This document shows, piece after piece, positions 41,401-51,358 of a stretch of DNA of 64,000 nt. The position numbers were made by a program, and so were the translations under genes. Below the pieces are notes generated by a model. It had not been told where the DNA came from and did no database searches. It worked only from the letters and a program-made list of their open reading frames with translations. Source of the DNA: Hydractinia symbiolongicarpus (taxonomy: Eukaryota; Cnidaria; Hydrozoa; Anthoathecata; Hydractiniidae). Each line of letters starts with the position of its first letter. The stretch's first letter is position 1. The DNA is taken from positions 29,941,501 through 30,005,500 of the forward strand of contig NC_079880.1 in NCBI RefSeq assembly GCF_029227915.1. Direction: 5' to 3'.

Positions 41401-43275
41401 TTCTGAAAACTACAAGTCTCATGCGTTTTAGTGGTGAAAAAATAATTTAAAAAATCGTTCGGGAAATGAGTTTTCTCCCTTGGTACTTTCTTTGTATACT
41501 TTTGACTATACGGGCCGAGTCCGGGATTTACGGGAACTCGCGGGTTTTCGTTTGCCGGCGATTAAACTTCTTTTATTCAGCGTCCCATCAAAAATGAAAA
41601 CATTTTTGAAAACTACAAGTCTCATGCGTTTTAGTGGTGAAAAAATAATATAAAAAATCGTTCGGGAAATGAGTTTACTCCTTGGGTAATTTTTTTGTAT
41701 ACTTTTGACTATACGGGCCAAGCCTGGGATTTACGGGAAATGGCGGGTTTTCGTTTGCCGGCGATTAAACTTCTTTTATTCAGCGTCCCATCAAAAATGA
41801 AAACATTTTTGAAAACTACAAATCTCATGCGTTTTAGTGGTGAAAAAATAATATAAAAAATCGTTCTGGAAGTGAGTTTACTCACAGGGTACTTTCTTTG
41901 TATACATTCGACTATACGGGCCAAGCCCGGGATTTACGGGAAATCGCGGGTTTTCGTTTGCCGGCGATTAAACTTCTTTTATTCAGCGTCCCATCAAAAA
42001 TGAAAACATTTTTGAAAACTACAAGTCTCATGCGTTTTAGTGATGAAAAAAAAAATTAAAAAATCGTTCTGGAAATGAGTTTACTCCCTGGGTACTTTCT
42101 TTGTATACATTCGACTACACAGGCCAAGGCTGGGATTTAGGGGAAATCGCTGGTTTTCGTTTGCCGGCGATTAAACTTCTTTTATTCAGCGTCCCATCAA
42201 AAATGAAAACATTTTTGAAAACTACAAGTCTCATGCGTTTTAGTGGTGAAAAGATAATCTAAAAAATCGTTTTGGAAATGAGTTTACTCACAGGGTACTT
42301 TCTTTGTATACATTCGACTATACGGGCCAAGCCCGGGATTTACGGGAAGTCGCGGGTTTTCGTTTGCCGGTGATTAAACCACTTTCATTAAGCGTCTCAT
42401 CAAAAATGAAAACATTTCTGAAAACTACAAGTCTCATGCGTTTTAGTGGTGAAAAAATAATTTAAAAAATCGTTCGGAAAATGAGTTTTCTCCCTTGGTA
42501 CTTTCTTTGTATATTTTTGACTATACGGGCCGAGTTCGGGATTTACGGGAAATCGCGGGTTTTCGTTTGCCGGCGATTAAACTTCTTTTATTCAGCGTCC
42601 CATCAAAAATGAAAACATTTTTGAAAACTACAAGTCTCATGCGTTTTAGTGGTGAAAAAATAATATAAAAAATCGTTCGGGAAATGAGTTTACTCCTTGG
42701 GTAATTTTTTGTATACTTTTGACTATACGGGCCAAGCCTGGGATTTACGGGAAATGGCGGGTTTTCGTTTGCCGGCGATTAAACTTCTTTTATTCAGCGT
42801 CCCATCAAAAATGAAAACATTTTTGAAAACTACAAGTCTCATGCGTTTTAGTGATGAAAAAATAATATAAAAAATCGTTCTGGAAGTGAGTTTACTCACA
42901 GGGTACTTTCTTTGTATACATTCGACTATACGGGCCAAGCCCGGGATTTACGGGAACTCGCGGGTTTTCGTTTGCCGGCGATTAAACTTCTTTTATTCAG
43001 CGTCCCATCAAAAATGAAAACATTTTTGAAAACTACAAGTCTCATGCGTTTTAGTGGTGAAAAAAAAAATTAGAAAATCGTTCTGGAAATGAGTTTACTC
43101 CCTGGGTACTTTCTTTGTATACATTCGACTACACAGGCCAAGCCTGGGATTTAGGGGAAATCGCTGGTTTTCGTTTGCCGGCGATTAAACTTCTTTTATT
43201 CAGCGTCCCATCAAAAATGAAAACATTTTTGAAAACTACAAGTCTCATGCGTTTTAGTGGTGAAAAAATAATATA
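38410..43275 (-). repeat. 12-monomer higher-order repeat (2433 bp), two copies
   Basis: Two tandem copies of a twelve-monomer unit. Three separate markers repeat at exactly 2433 bp: 39073/41506, 39276/41709 and 40290/42723. The unit starts near GTATACCTTTGACCACACGGG (about 38451 and 40884). Its monomers are the reverse complements of those in the 11/12-monomer array at 15649-24850, so the two higher-order families are mirror relatives. Confidence 0.88.
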
Positions 43276-43407
43276 AAAATTCGTTCGGGAAATGAGTTTA
43301 CTCCTTGGGTAATTTTTTGTATACTTTTGACTATACGGGCCAAGCCTGGGATTTACCGGAAATGGCGGGTTTTCGTTTGCCGGCGATTAAACTTCTTTTA
43401 TTCAGTG

Positions 43408-43434
43408 TCTCATCAAAAATGAGTCTCATGCGTT
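43408..43434 (-). repeat. Monomer with 21-bp deletion, left of the insertion
   Basis: CATCAAAAATGA is joined to GTCTCATGCG, missing the 21 bp that normally carry the ACATTTTTGAAAACTAC segment. The same deletion is present at 54433/54434 on the other side of the 10.2-kb insertion, so both are copies of one ancestral event. Confidence 0.85.
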
Positions 43435-43817
43435 TTAGTGGTGAAAAGATAATTTAAAAAATCGTTCGGGAAATGAGTTTACTCCTTGGGTAATTTTTTG
43501 TATACTTTTGACTATACGGGCCAAGCCTGGGATTTACGGGAAATGGCGGGTTTTCGTTTGCCGGCGATTAAACTTCTTTTATTCAGCGTCCCATCAAAAA
43601 TGAAAACATTTTTGAAAACTACAAGTCTCATGCGTTTTAGTGGTGAAAAAATAATATAAAAAATCGTTCTGGAAGTGAGTTTACTCACAGGGTACTTTCT
43701 TTGTATACATTCGACTATACGGGCCAAGCCCGGGATTTACGGGAAATCGCGGGTTTTCGTTTGCCGGCGATTAAACTTCTTTTATTCAGCGTCCCATCAA
43801 AAATGAAAACATTTTTG

Positions 43818-43819
43818 AA
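43818..43819. repeat. Target-site duplication, left copy (AA)
   Basis: The intact satellite reads TTTTTGAAAACTAC here. The left flank ends TTTTTGAA and the right flank resumes AAAACTAC, so removing the block and one AA restores the monomer exactly. If the terminal G at 54038 is counted as flank, the duplication could instead be GAA. Confidence 0.75.
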
Positions 43820-43843
43820 CTCGTCGACGTTAAGGCGCGTTCT
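43820..43843 (+). repeat. Left terminal inverted repeat
   Basis: The block begins CTCGTCGACGTTAAGGC. Against the reverse complement of the right end (CTCGTCGATATTAAGGC) positions 1-8, 11-17, 20 and 22-24 match, 19 of 24. Similarity fades after this. Confidence 0.85.
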
Positions 43844-44984
43844 TGCGGCTCCTCGTTATTTTAACTCGCTTAATTTTATTTACGGCTTTGGCGAGTAATA
43901 TTCTAACGCGCTATCTGGTCCGCAGATTTAATTAATTACAAAGTAGCGTGGCACGCCACCATTATTACATTGATTTCATTTGGGTTCTTTACTTGTCCTG
44001 ATTTGTTTTGTGTCAAGTTTGGTTGGAGAAAGAATTGTTAGAAGAAAGAAGGCTAACAAGTGTAAGTTTTTTTTCACTCCAATACGGTGCTATATTGTCA
44101 GGAACAAAATTATATTCATAATATAATAAACTTTTGGAGATTTCTAGCCGCTTTAGCTAGCTATACTCCACTCCTGCCCCACCAAGAATGGTTAAAAATA
44201 GAAGAGTTTATCTAAGAATTTTTATGTTGTTATTCGATCTCTTTTCACAAAAATATTCTTGTTTTTTCTTGTTTTTTCTAAATCATACTCTACCAAAACC
44301 AAAATCTCTAGCTATACTAACTAAAACTGCTTACCAAAGGTAGCTAATGTTAAAAAAATTATAAAATTTTTGCCTTTCGTACACTAAAAAATTATATATT
44401 GACTAACTCTGTAAGCCACATAGCAATGTGTTTTTATGTATATATATATATATCAAATTGAGATACTTATTTAGTCAAAATATCCATAAATACATTTATA
44501 GGAACTAAATTAAATTTAGAAAATATTTTAAATATTTATATAACGATAATCGTATATGATAACCATAACTGTATAAAATAACTAATAACTGTAGAAACTT
44601 AAACTAATCTGAACTACATTCACATTTAACTAGCTTAAAAGTTTATAATACAGCCTTTTTAACAAAAGTTTTTTCTCATTTTCTTCCTTAATTTAACTGT
44701 TGTTTATGTATGGGAGCATGTGATCGCAAAACAAAATATAAATTTCAGTCGTTAAACAAGTTTGCCAACGTGAAATCAATTAAATTACAAAATCTGTAAT
44801 ACTTCTCAACTTTTCCAAATCACTACAGTTTATCGAAAACGTTTTCCCTATATTTTCAAATGTTAATGTTTTACTAAAAACTATTAACATTAACATTAAA
44901 CTATTATTAAAGTATACTTTATAATATAAAAACTTCTGTTTACAACACTTTCAGTTCAAATTTGACTTTAACCTTATTGTAAAA
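43844..44984. other. AT-rich left non-coding arm of the element
   Basis: No open frame of note. It holds the subterminal motif TTAACTCG (43861-43868), a 12-bp palindrome GTGGCACGCCAC near 43949, and a short (TA) run near 44438-44453. This is the 3' flank of the minus-strand gene. I see no canonical AATAAA close downstream of the stop codon, so the polyadenylation site is not located. Confidence 0.6.
43861..43868 (+). promoter_or_regulatory. Subterminal motif TTAACTCG, left (possible transposase site)
   Basis: TTAACTCG is followed after four bases by ATTTTA. In the right end, read inward on the opposite strand, TTAACTCG is followed after three bases by ATTTTA (53957-53964). A motif shared in the same orientation relative to each end could be a transposase-binding site. 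This is inference from two occurrences. Confidence 0.35.
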
Positions 44985-46076
44985 TCAAAAAAGTTCTTTT
45001 TTTAAAGCTTTACAATAACGTAAGACCTTTATTGTTTCTTTGTATTTTTTTGTCTCTTCGTCTTTTTCCGGGACTAATTTTACACTGTGTTTGGTATCTT
45101 GCAAAGCGGTAAATTCTAGATCTTTTAATTCTTCCATTTTTGTTCTTTCTGCAATTTTCACTTTGACTTCAACTTCTGCCACACACAATTTATAGTTTTC
45201 TGTCAATTCTTTTGTTTTTCCAGACTTCATACGTTTGCGCAATCGATCATACTCGTAAACAAGAGCTATATCACCAAGTATTGATTTTAGCATTCTTGCT
45301 GTGTTACCAATCTCTTTCTCAGTTTGAGGAACATTCATTGGTTTTCTTTTAATTTTAAACAAAGAATCACCCTTATCTACTGTATTATTGGGAGCGAAAT
45401 GTGGCAGTATAGTAGGAAAAATAGCTTTATTTGAAATAGGTGTCGATGTTACAGGTGCAAATTTTTTCGAACATGGTGTCGAAGGTACAACGGGTGGAAA
45501 CAATGGTGTAGTAGGTGCCTCGAAATTGGTAACAGGTGAGATACTGGTTGACATGAATTCCTTCTTTTCATTCATACTGTATTCGAAATGTTTTAAATTA
45601 TCCAAGAATACCGTGGTGTTTTCTTTAGTTACTTTGTAGGCTGGGATAATTTCAGTATTTTTTAAGCAATCAACCCATAACCTGGACAAAAATTAAAATT
45701 ACAAAATATTGTAAATTTGAAAATTTAAGTATTAAAGGTGTATTTTTAAATTCAAATTTGTGAACTGTAAAACTTTTTGTAACTAGGTAGACAAAGATAT
45801 AATTTACCCTTAGATATATGTGGTAATAAAGGTGTATTTTCAGATATATACATTACTTTTTCAGGTAATCCTCTTCCTGATTCAATGTCCACGATCGGGA
45901 ATGATGCAACTTCAATGTGCTGTCTAATGGTAATTTTTCTTCATTTTTTATGAAAATACCTGTTGGTGTTTCTTCCCACCACTTGTGACTGTCCAAAATG
46001 AAGTCAGCGATACGTTTAAGATATGTTTCGTGATTTCTTGGGTATTCTTTTATCCAGTCAAATGGGATCAGTGTGC
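44985..46076 (-). other. Exons 8-9: C-terminal region (residues 926-1230)
   Basis: Exon 8 codes TLIPFDWIKEYPRNHE and a conserved-looking HKWWEETPTG, then ends EEDYLKK across a phase-2 junction (AA|gtaatg to ccag|GTTATGG). Exon 9 continues LWVDCLKNTEIIPAYK, then a Pro/Thr/Ser-rich low-complexity linker (about 1050-1085), a basic KIKRKP (1108-1113, possible nuclear signal), and a Lys/Glu-rich helical tail to the TGA at 44985-44987. Without the splice, exon 8 would stop within two codons, and exon 9 has no suitable start of its own. Confidence 0.75.
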
Positions 46077-49000
46077 CTAAAAAATGACAATAGGTACATA
46101 AATTTTAATTCAATATTAGCAAGAAAATCTTAATTTGTCCTTAAGAATAACTAAATTTCCTAATTTTTACATCAAATTTGTCCAAAATTTGTTTAATTAT
46201 AGATTATAGATACTAGTCAATAAGGCCCGTGGAAAAATCCACTGAGGAGGCAGGATAAAAATGAAAAAGAAGCGTTAAAATTGTTTTAACGTCAAAGTTT
46301 GGTAAATTACAGAACAAAATTATAAGCGATGTTTTATAGAATTTGTTAAAGAAAATTGTAAGGAATATAATCGTCTTTGTAAAAGTCACGGACAGACAGA
46401 CAGAAGCTCCGTATTATTATAAGATATGAATTATATAGGTTACATTTTTGCAAAATGTTTTCCAAGGGACTGAATGAAAATTAATACCTGTCATTGCATT
46501 ACTAATTGGTTTGTACAATTCCTTGAATTCTTTTTCTTCTCTTTCTTCCAGCTCAATACCCTCATTTAACTTTTCTGCTGCTTGCAATCAAATTATCGCA
46601 TTGGCTATAATGTTATCACCATGATTGTTAGATGTTAACTTAGTGAAGGTTTTCAATGGATTGAACATGGCTTCCTCCTTCTCAGTATTAGCTGTACGCC
46701 CAGAGATCAATCGTAATTGAGTACAGGAATGACGCATTAAGGAGTGGTAGTAAACACCGAAGAATTTCCGTGATGTCAATGACTTCAAGCTACCCTTTAT
46801 ATAGATTTTAGTTAGCATTGAGTGAATATGTGTTGCATTAATCAATCTCAATATGACTGGAGTGCTTCGTTCTTTATCAGGAAGGTATAAAATTTCCTGT
46901 ATTTCACATAAAGTTGTCAACATTTTCACAGCAAAAGTATCTTCCAAATTTTTTATAGCCCAATTTGTGGCTATCAATAAGCTTCTTCTATAGTCACTAG
47001 AATTTTTAGCCTCTTTGTTGTTAAAAGAACTATCAATAATTTTAATTAGCTCTTGCTTTTTGTCAATGTGGTGTGGAAGTTCATTGTATATGTTTTTTAT
47101 GTAATTGGATATGTCGTGTAATGGTTCATTGTTTAATTTTCCAAGGTTCACTTCCTCCAGTGTATTGTTAATGTTCTCAAACATTAATGCTGGTAATCGT
47201 TGTATACCATGGACACTTTCAAGTAAAAGGGATTGTAGCTCTTTAAGTGTTGTGGAGCACGAGAACTGTATTTTTCTTTGGTGAAGCTCATGAATTAGTT
47301 GATCTTTTTTTAAGTTCTGGAAAACTTTCACCTTGCCATCATGGAGTGCATCGGTGGTACGTATTGTCATCTTCACCTGAGCCATTCTATCATGCAGTGA
47401 TAAATGATCCAAGTTGTATGAATGGACCATACTGCTTGCACAATCAGCATGAATTCCACAAGAGTGACAGTAAAAATTTCCGCCCTTTTGTTGCCCTGCT
47501 TCAAAAGCTGCAGCTGGACTATCACCCTTGAAAATTCTCATAACATCAGTGATGTTGAATTCTTTTTCAACTGGTGATGTTATCTTCAAAATATCTTCCA
47601 GTCGATCACTACTGTATAGCAGCTGCTGGTCATTAGAAGGACATCTAGCTAACAGGTAAAACTCTGGCTTCTCTACTGTAGCTTGAATGTTGACTTTTTT
47701 GTTAGTCTTTTTCATGTATTCCTCATCTGTATAAAACACTGCTGGGTCATACATGCATGAAACTAACATTATAAGGTGACTATGACTGGCAAGAGATGAA
47801 CCATCATGCCAACACATCAAGTGCCTTGTTCTTTCTATCTCCTGAACCTTTTTAATAATGTCTTCATGACTGACCAGCGTGTCAAACTCATTTACACTTT
47901 TTAGAAAATTAATTAGTTCTTCTATTTCCATTCCGTACAATTGTTCATCAGTGTGAAGCCTCATATATTGCCTATGCTTTCTTAGCATGTCACGTCTGAT
48001 ATCTGACAGTTCCATTTTTCTACCCAAGATTTCTACAGTTTCTTCAACAACTTTATTGTTGCGAAGTACAACTTTTTTAAACTTTTGAGGCACAATGAGG
48101 TGACCTAAGTTGTAATCTCCACTGGCAATTTTTTCTTTTAATTTTTCAGTTACTTGTTGATTCGTAACTTCTACGGGTATCGACAGATCTTTGAAGTTTG
48201 GAACGTTCAACCTGAAGAGAATGTTGTACATAAATATTAGCAAAGTTGGGACGAGGTTTGGTTAAAAAGAAAACAATTAGTAAGTAGATATACCTTCGTT
48301 TTTTCCTTCTAATTCTTGTGAAACTATCATTAATATCATTAGCAGTAACACAGCAGCGGAATCTGTTAATGTTGCAACCACATAATGTCAGCAGTTCTTT
48401 CATTATCTGCCCAGCATTGGCAGGTGTAATACCTGAAAAATATATAATCATTTAAGCCTAAGTACACGTTTTTTTAAAAGAACACTAAAATGTTCTTAAC
48501 ATACCATTTTTGCTTTTCAAATTGTACCGTCTTGCCAAATCAGTGAAATTTATTTTAAATTCATCTGGATATTTGTTAATTTCAGTTATACAATCTTGTT
48601 GCTCCCATGTGTACTGCTGGAGATCACCAGTATGTGAATGTGGTCTTTTTATACCCTAGAAATATGTTTAAAACAGATGACAAGCTGTGATCATTATATA
48701 ACATGGATTTTAGTATAAGTGTAAGTTATCATTTGGTGATTGAATTGCAGCTGTTGCACTTACAGCTCTTATTTTTTCTAACTCGTCTGAAGTTCTTCGT
48801 ATTGCATTTTGCTTACTCTCAAAACCAGCTCGCAGTCGCAATTTGTTTCGGTTACGTAAAGAAACGGGTACACCAAATGTTCTAAAAGATGAATAATATG
48901 ATGATTTAATATGATTCTATCTTTTTTAGGAGAGATTACAAGACGAAAACACGCTTAATCTCGAATAATCATCGCGAATGTAAAATAAATAATCTTGCAA

Positions 49001-50134
49001 CCGTGGTGACAAAGATAGTGACAATTTTTGTATATGAAAATTTTGTTTGTTCATTTTAGTACCTCTGCCTCCATACATACCTTTCTACTACTGTTTCGCT
49101 CCACTGATTTTCAATGTCAAGTTTTACAGCATTGACCAGCTCGTTCTTCTCTTTCTTCTCATTCTTTATCACCATTGTCTTAAAGTGTGACGTGAAGGAA
49201 AGATTATGATTTGCTTTGAATTCATCGTCTAATTTTTGAAGAGTTGCCTTGGTCTGCGCCTAAAAATATTTTTAAGATTAATTGATACAACTTAGCCATT
49301 TCATAGAACAATTTTATAAGAATGAAAGATGTCCCGTGATTTTTTACATGCGTATCCAAAATGAACACCAAACGTATATTTTTACTTTCGGACTTCTGGT
49401 CGTAACTTGTAACTCTGATTTCCGGCTTTATTGATTACTATGAACGCAACTTCTCTTTTTCTCATTTTGATTATGCCGAATGAAAATAGACATAAAGCTG
49501 GGAACGAGTTTGTTATTAAAGATCAGTGGAATACAGGAGGTCATCTGGTATTTTTAATTAACGTACCTTCAAATTTCTTTCTTTGTACAATCCTGCTATG
49601 TCAGCTTTTTTTTTCAAGCTAAGTTTGCGTACGGGAAACAAACCCAAGTTCTCTTTCCATATCGCATTGTTTTGGCATCCAGGACAATTTTCAAACTGGT
49701 GTATTATCTTCTTGTCTGTCGACAATCTCTTCCATTTTTCATTCCCGAAACATTCAACGAGTTTATTTTTTGATTGGTGGTCTGTCTTTGCTAATGCACG
49801 GATGTTGTCAATAATTTTAGGGAAGCACCTTAGAAAGAAAAAAAACGATATTCAACAGCCTGGGAAAATAGTCATCCCCACTTTTGATTTATGAAAAGAT
49901 GGATATAAATTTTTTTAAATATGATTTTTACCTTCTAAATGTATCATAATTTATACTTCTTAAATCAGAATGAACCTCAAGTAACTTGTTAAATTGATGT
50001 TTCAACACCCGTCCCGTAAAAACCTTTTTTGTTTCACCATCGCACTTCTTGAGACCATGCCTCTCCGTCAAAATTTGATATACTCCAATTTTTATAAAAC
50101 CACAAGTTAATGGATCGAGAATAGATGATGCCAT
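44985..50134 (-). CDS. Nine-exon transposase-like gene, one in-frame TGA
   Basis: Exons, in transcription order: 50134-49932, 49828-49567, 49259-49081, 48881-48764, 48655-48505, 48432-48294, 48211-46488, 46076-45857, 45681-44985. Every intron is GT-AG and phases agree throughout, giving 3693 nt (1230 codons plus stop). This joint consistency is the main evidence that it is one real gene. The start chosen is the ATG at 50134 (MASSILDP); an in-frame ATG at 50245 would add 37 residues. The gene fills the middle of a TIR-bounded element, so a role in transposition is inferred. Visible parts: N-terminal Cys pairs, a helix-turn-helix-like stretch (about 270-335), a core with WHDGSS (D487), FKGDSP (D581), CxxCxxHxxC (599-608) and TEKEEAMF (E861 region), then a Pro/Thr-rich linker and charged tail. 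TGA replaces a sense codon at 892, so this copy is probably dead unless read through. From memory, similar proteins with an Arg there are frequent in cnidarian genomes; not checked. Superfamily unknown. Confidence 0.8.
46218..46425. repeat. Possible dispersed repeat inside intron 7
   Basis: The middle of the 409-bp intron (46077-46487) differs in texture from other introns. It has AAGGCCCGTGGAAAAATCCA at one end, and CACGGACAGACAGACAG followed by CCGTATTATTATA at the other. The (GACA) tract with this neighbourhood looks like a fragment of a dispersed element. I cannot show a second copy in the window. Confidence 0.3.
46488..48211 (-). other. Exon 7: large core region with candidate catalytic acids
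   Basis: A 1724-nt exon coding residues about 352-925. Motifs in order: HLMCWHDGSS (D487), SHSHLIMLVSCMYDPAVF, FKGDSPAAAFEAG (D581), FYCHSCGIHADC (C599, C602, H605, C608, a likely zinc site), NNEPLHDISNYIKNIY (E713, D717), and SGRTANTEKEEAMFNP (E861, E863, E864). Asp in a first strand, a second Asp followed by a Cys/His cluster, a long insertion and a late Glu resemble the D-D-E layout with zinc insertion of several eukaryotic transposases. Which residues are catalytic is inference. Open frames on the plus strand at 47247-47531 are antisense shadows. Confidence 0.7.
46588..46590 (-). other. Premature in-frame TGA (codon 892)
   Basis: The frame reads ...NIIANAII, then TGA, then LQAAEKLNEGIELEER with no frame disturbance, up to a normal donor (ACAG|gtatta). 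The three exons' worth of frame that follow are intact (338 codons), so the stop is recent, or tolerated, or recoded. CGA to TGA, a typical CpG deamination change, would explain it. Confidence 0.8.
48294..48655 (-). other. Exons 5-6: helix-turn-helix-like segment (residues 255-351)
   Basis: The segment begins with a Trp-containing helix (YTWEQQDCITEINKYP), continues with NFTDLARRYNLKSKNG, and after the splice gives TPANAGQIMKELLTLCG, then a basic end RIRRKKRR. The spacing of LARRYNL and AGQIMKELL is what a homeodomain-like or Psq-like helix-turn-helix looks like, and such domains often bind transposon ends. The 'A-G-Q' turn and basic tail support DNA binding, by inference only. The exon 5/6 splice (phase 1) falls within the GIT codon run and restores the frame exactly. 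Confidence 0.6.
48764..50134 (-). other. Exons 1-4: N-terminal region (residues 1-254)
   Basis: Exon 1 ends AG|gtaaaa, exon 2 GAAG|gtacgt, exon 3 AAAG|gtatgt and exon 4 AGCT|gtaagt, all good donors. The segment contains CGFIKIG, a basic KKCDGETKK patch, and a FENCPGCQN motif whose CxxC could be half of a zinc site. Exon 3 is rich in Lys and Glu. The junction exon 3/4 reads ETVVER|TFGVPVSLRNRNK. I recognise no named domain. Open frames on the plus strand at 49431-49894 overlap these exons and are shadows. Confidence 0.75.
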
Positions 50135-50414
50135 ATTGTACCAATTTCTCTTCAAAAATTTTGTCGCGCGCTTTCGATTCGATTTTGGCAGTAAAATTGG
50201 AGAATGGGCGCAATTGGCCCGTAAGAAAATTAGGGGACTGCGCAATTGTCATTTCCAAACCTAATTGGTTGGATGCTACTTTGTATCGTCCTTTTTTTCA
50301 TTATTGACGCCGTAACCATAGCAACACAATAACATTTGTGTTTTTTTTATTTCAAGCAAATAGCCACGATCAGGTTAAGGGCTTCCAACAAGTATATATG
50401 TACTTAGATATAGT
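50135..50414. other. 5' flank of the gene
   Basis: Upstream of the start codon. It holds two GCGCAATTG-like motifs (about 50208 and 50239) and an X-box-like site at 50312-50325. No clear TATA box is seen on the minus strand at a fixed distance. An in-frame upstream ATG at 50245 makes part of this potentially coding. Confidence 0.4.
50312..50325 (+). promoter_or_regulatory. RFX-type X-box match
   Basis: GTAACCATAGCAAC fits the consensus GTNRCC-N(0-3)-RGYAAC exactly. It lies about 180 bp upstream of the chosen start codon of the minus-strand gene. A related half, CCATAGCAAC, occurs on the opposite strand near 51764, so the motif may come with a repeat rather than be a promoter element. Confidence 0.35.
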
Positions 50415-50615
50415 CCACAGGATAATAGGACCCATATTTTAAGATTTTACTCTCACCTTCGGAGATTAATATCTAAACGGTTTGAAAAAATAGATGAGAT
50501 TATAACTGTAAGAAAAATAGTAAATGTATGGAATTTATTGCCCACAGAAGTGACAGGGCTTGCACCTGTTCTGCATGATAAATCAGCAGCTGTCCAAACA
50601 CACTTCTTTCAGTAA
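50415..50615 (+). pseudogene. LINE-like reverse-transcriptase C-terminal remnant
   Basis: One plus-strand frame reads THILRFYSHLRRLISKRF, then VRKIVNVWNLLPTEVTGL, then a stop at 50613-50615. 'R-x-V-x-x-W-N-x-L-P-x-x-V' just before the C-terminus is typical of the end of non-LTR reverse transcriptases, in which it follows the thumb region. There is no upstream reverse-transcriptase core, no start codon, and nothing on either side in frame. It is therefore a 5'-truncated fossil, inserted or carried inside the transposon. The assignment rests on one motif. Confidence 0.5.
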
Positions 50616-51358
50616 ATGAACAATAAAATCACACTTCGTTTAGTAAATAAACAATAAAACCTAACATGATAATGATAGTTATATTTGTTTAATGATGGGT
50701 AAGGAGGGCTAGGTGTAGAAAAGAAGTGGATATGAGAATAAAAATTAAAACTTCCCATTGAGTTATTTGTTGCTTATTTGAAAATACCTATTTCTAAAAG
50801 CTTAGGAAAAATTAATTCTTCAAATTTCATGGGAAAATGTAGTTATCCGCTAAAATAAAGAATTTTGAGACCACTTATATGCAAAAATAAGTTCCACAAA
50901 AATTTCCTCCACAAATAATTTGTTCAAATACAAAATAGAATCAACAACTCGATCAAAGTGAAACATGTATATATATAAATGGCCTGTTTACGTAACAAAT
51001 TTTCACCCAATTGTGAAACTTTACAAAACTTGCACAAATTTCCTTTTGTGAATTAGTTCAGTTTAGATATTGTGCAGGAATTATAGTATATAACCTATTT
51101 TTGCTTATATCCTTTGTCTAAAGTGAATTTGTATTAAATTTACAGGGAAAATTAAAAAAGAGCTGGAATTAACGTAAAATGCAATATAAAAGATTGCGAA
51201 AGTTTGTCCTTTTTTAAAAAATGCCTTTCTTTAAACTACACATTTTAGAGCAAACTGCAAAAAAAATCCACAAAAGTTAAGTATATATATATTAGGTTAC
51301 ATTTCTATCCACCTAAAAATTAAAATGGTGCTGTTTAATGTATTGGAAATATTAACCC
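50616..51358. other. AT-rich stretch without recognised features
   Basis: Stop-dense in all frames, with short A/T runs and two short TATATATA tracts (about 50970 and 51281). I see no gene, RNA gene or clear repeat. Confidence 0.5.

Larger units (their letters stand above)
29769..43819 (-). repeat. ~203-bp satellite array, reverse orientation (proximal part)
   Basis: This is the same satellite as at 1-29768 but reverse-complemented, about 69 monomers, running from the inversion junction to the transposon insertion. Variants seen in the left arm recur here in mirrored order. The TCTTGATTTTTAGTGG variant near 31390 mirrors AAAAATCAAGAG near 26380. GGGCCGGGTCCGGGG with GATTAAGCTTC near 31890-31950 mirrors the AAGAAGCTTTATCGCC monomer near 25830. 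AAATGAAAATGAGTTTAATC near 32440 mirrors the block near 25330. No gene is supported. Confidence 0.96.

Noticed and set aside
45388-45639. Plus-strand frames at 45388-45639, 47247-47531, 48703-48885, 49431-49622 and 49583-49894
   Set aside because: They lie antisense to exons or introns of the minus-strand gene and have no independent support.
46588-48243. Treating the 551-codon open frame as a complete single-exon gene
   Set aside because: Its first 10 codons are intron. A clean acceptor lies at 48212/48211, six upstream exons join in phase, and the frame continues after the TGA to a good donor.
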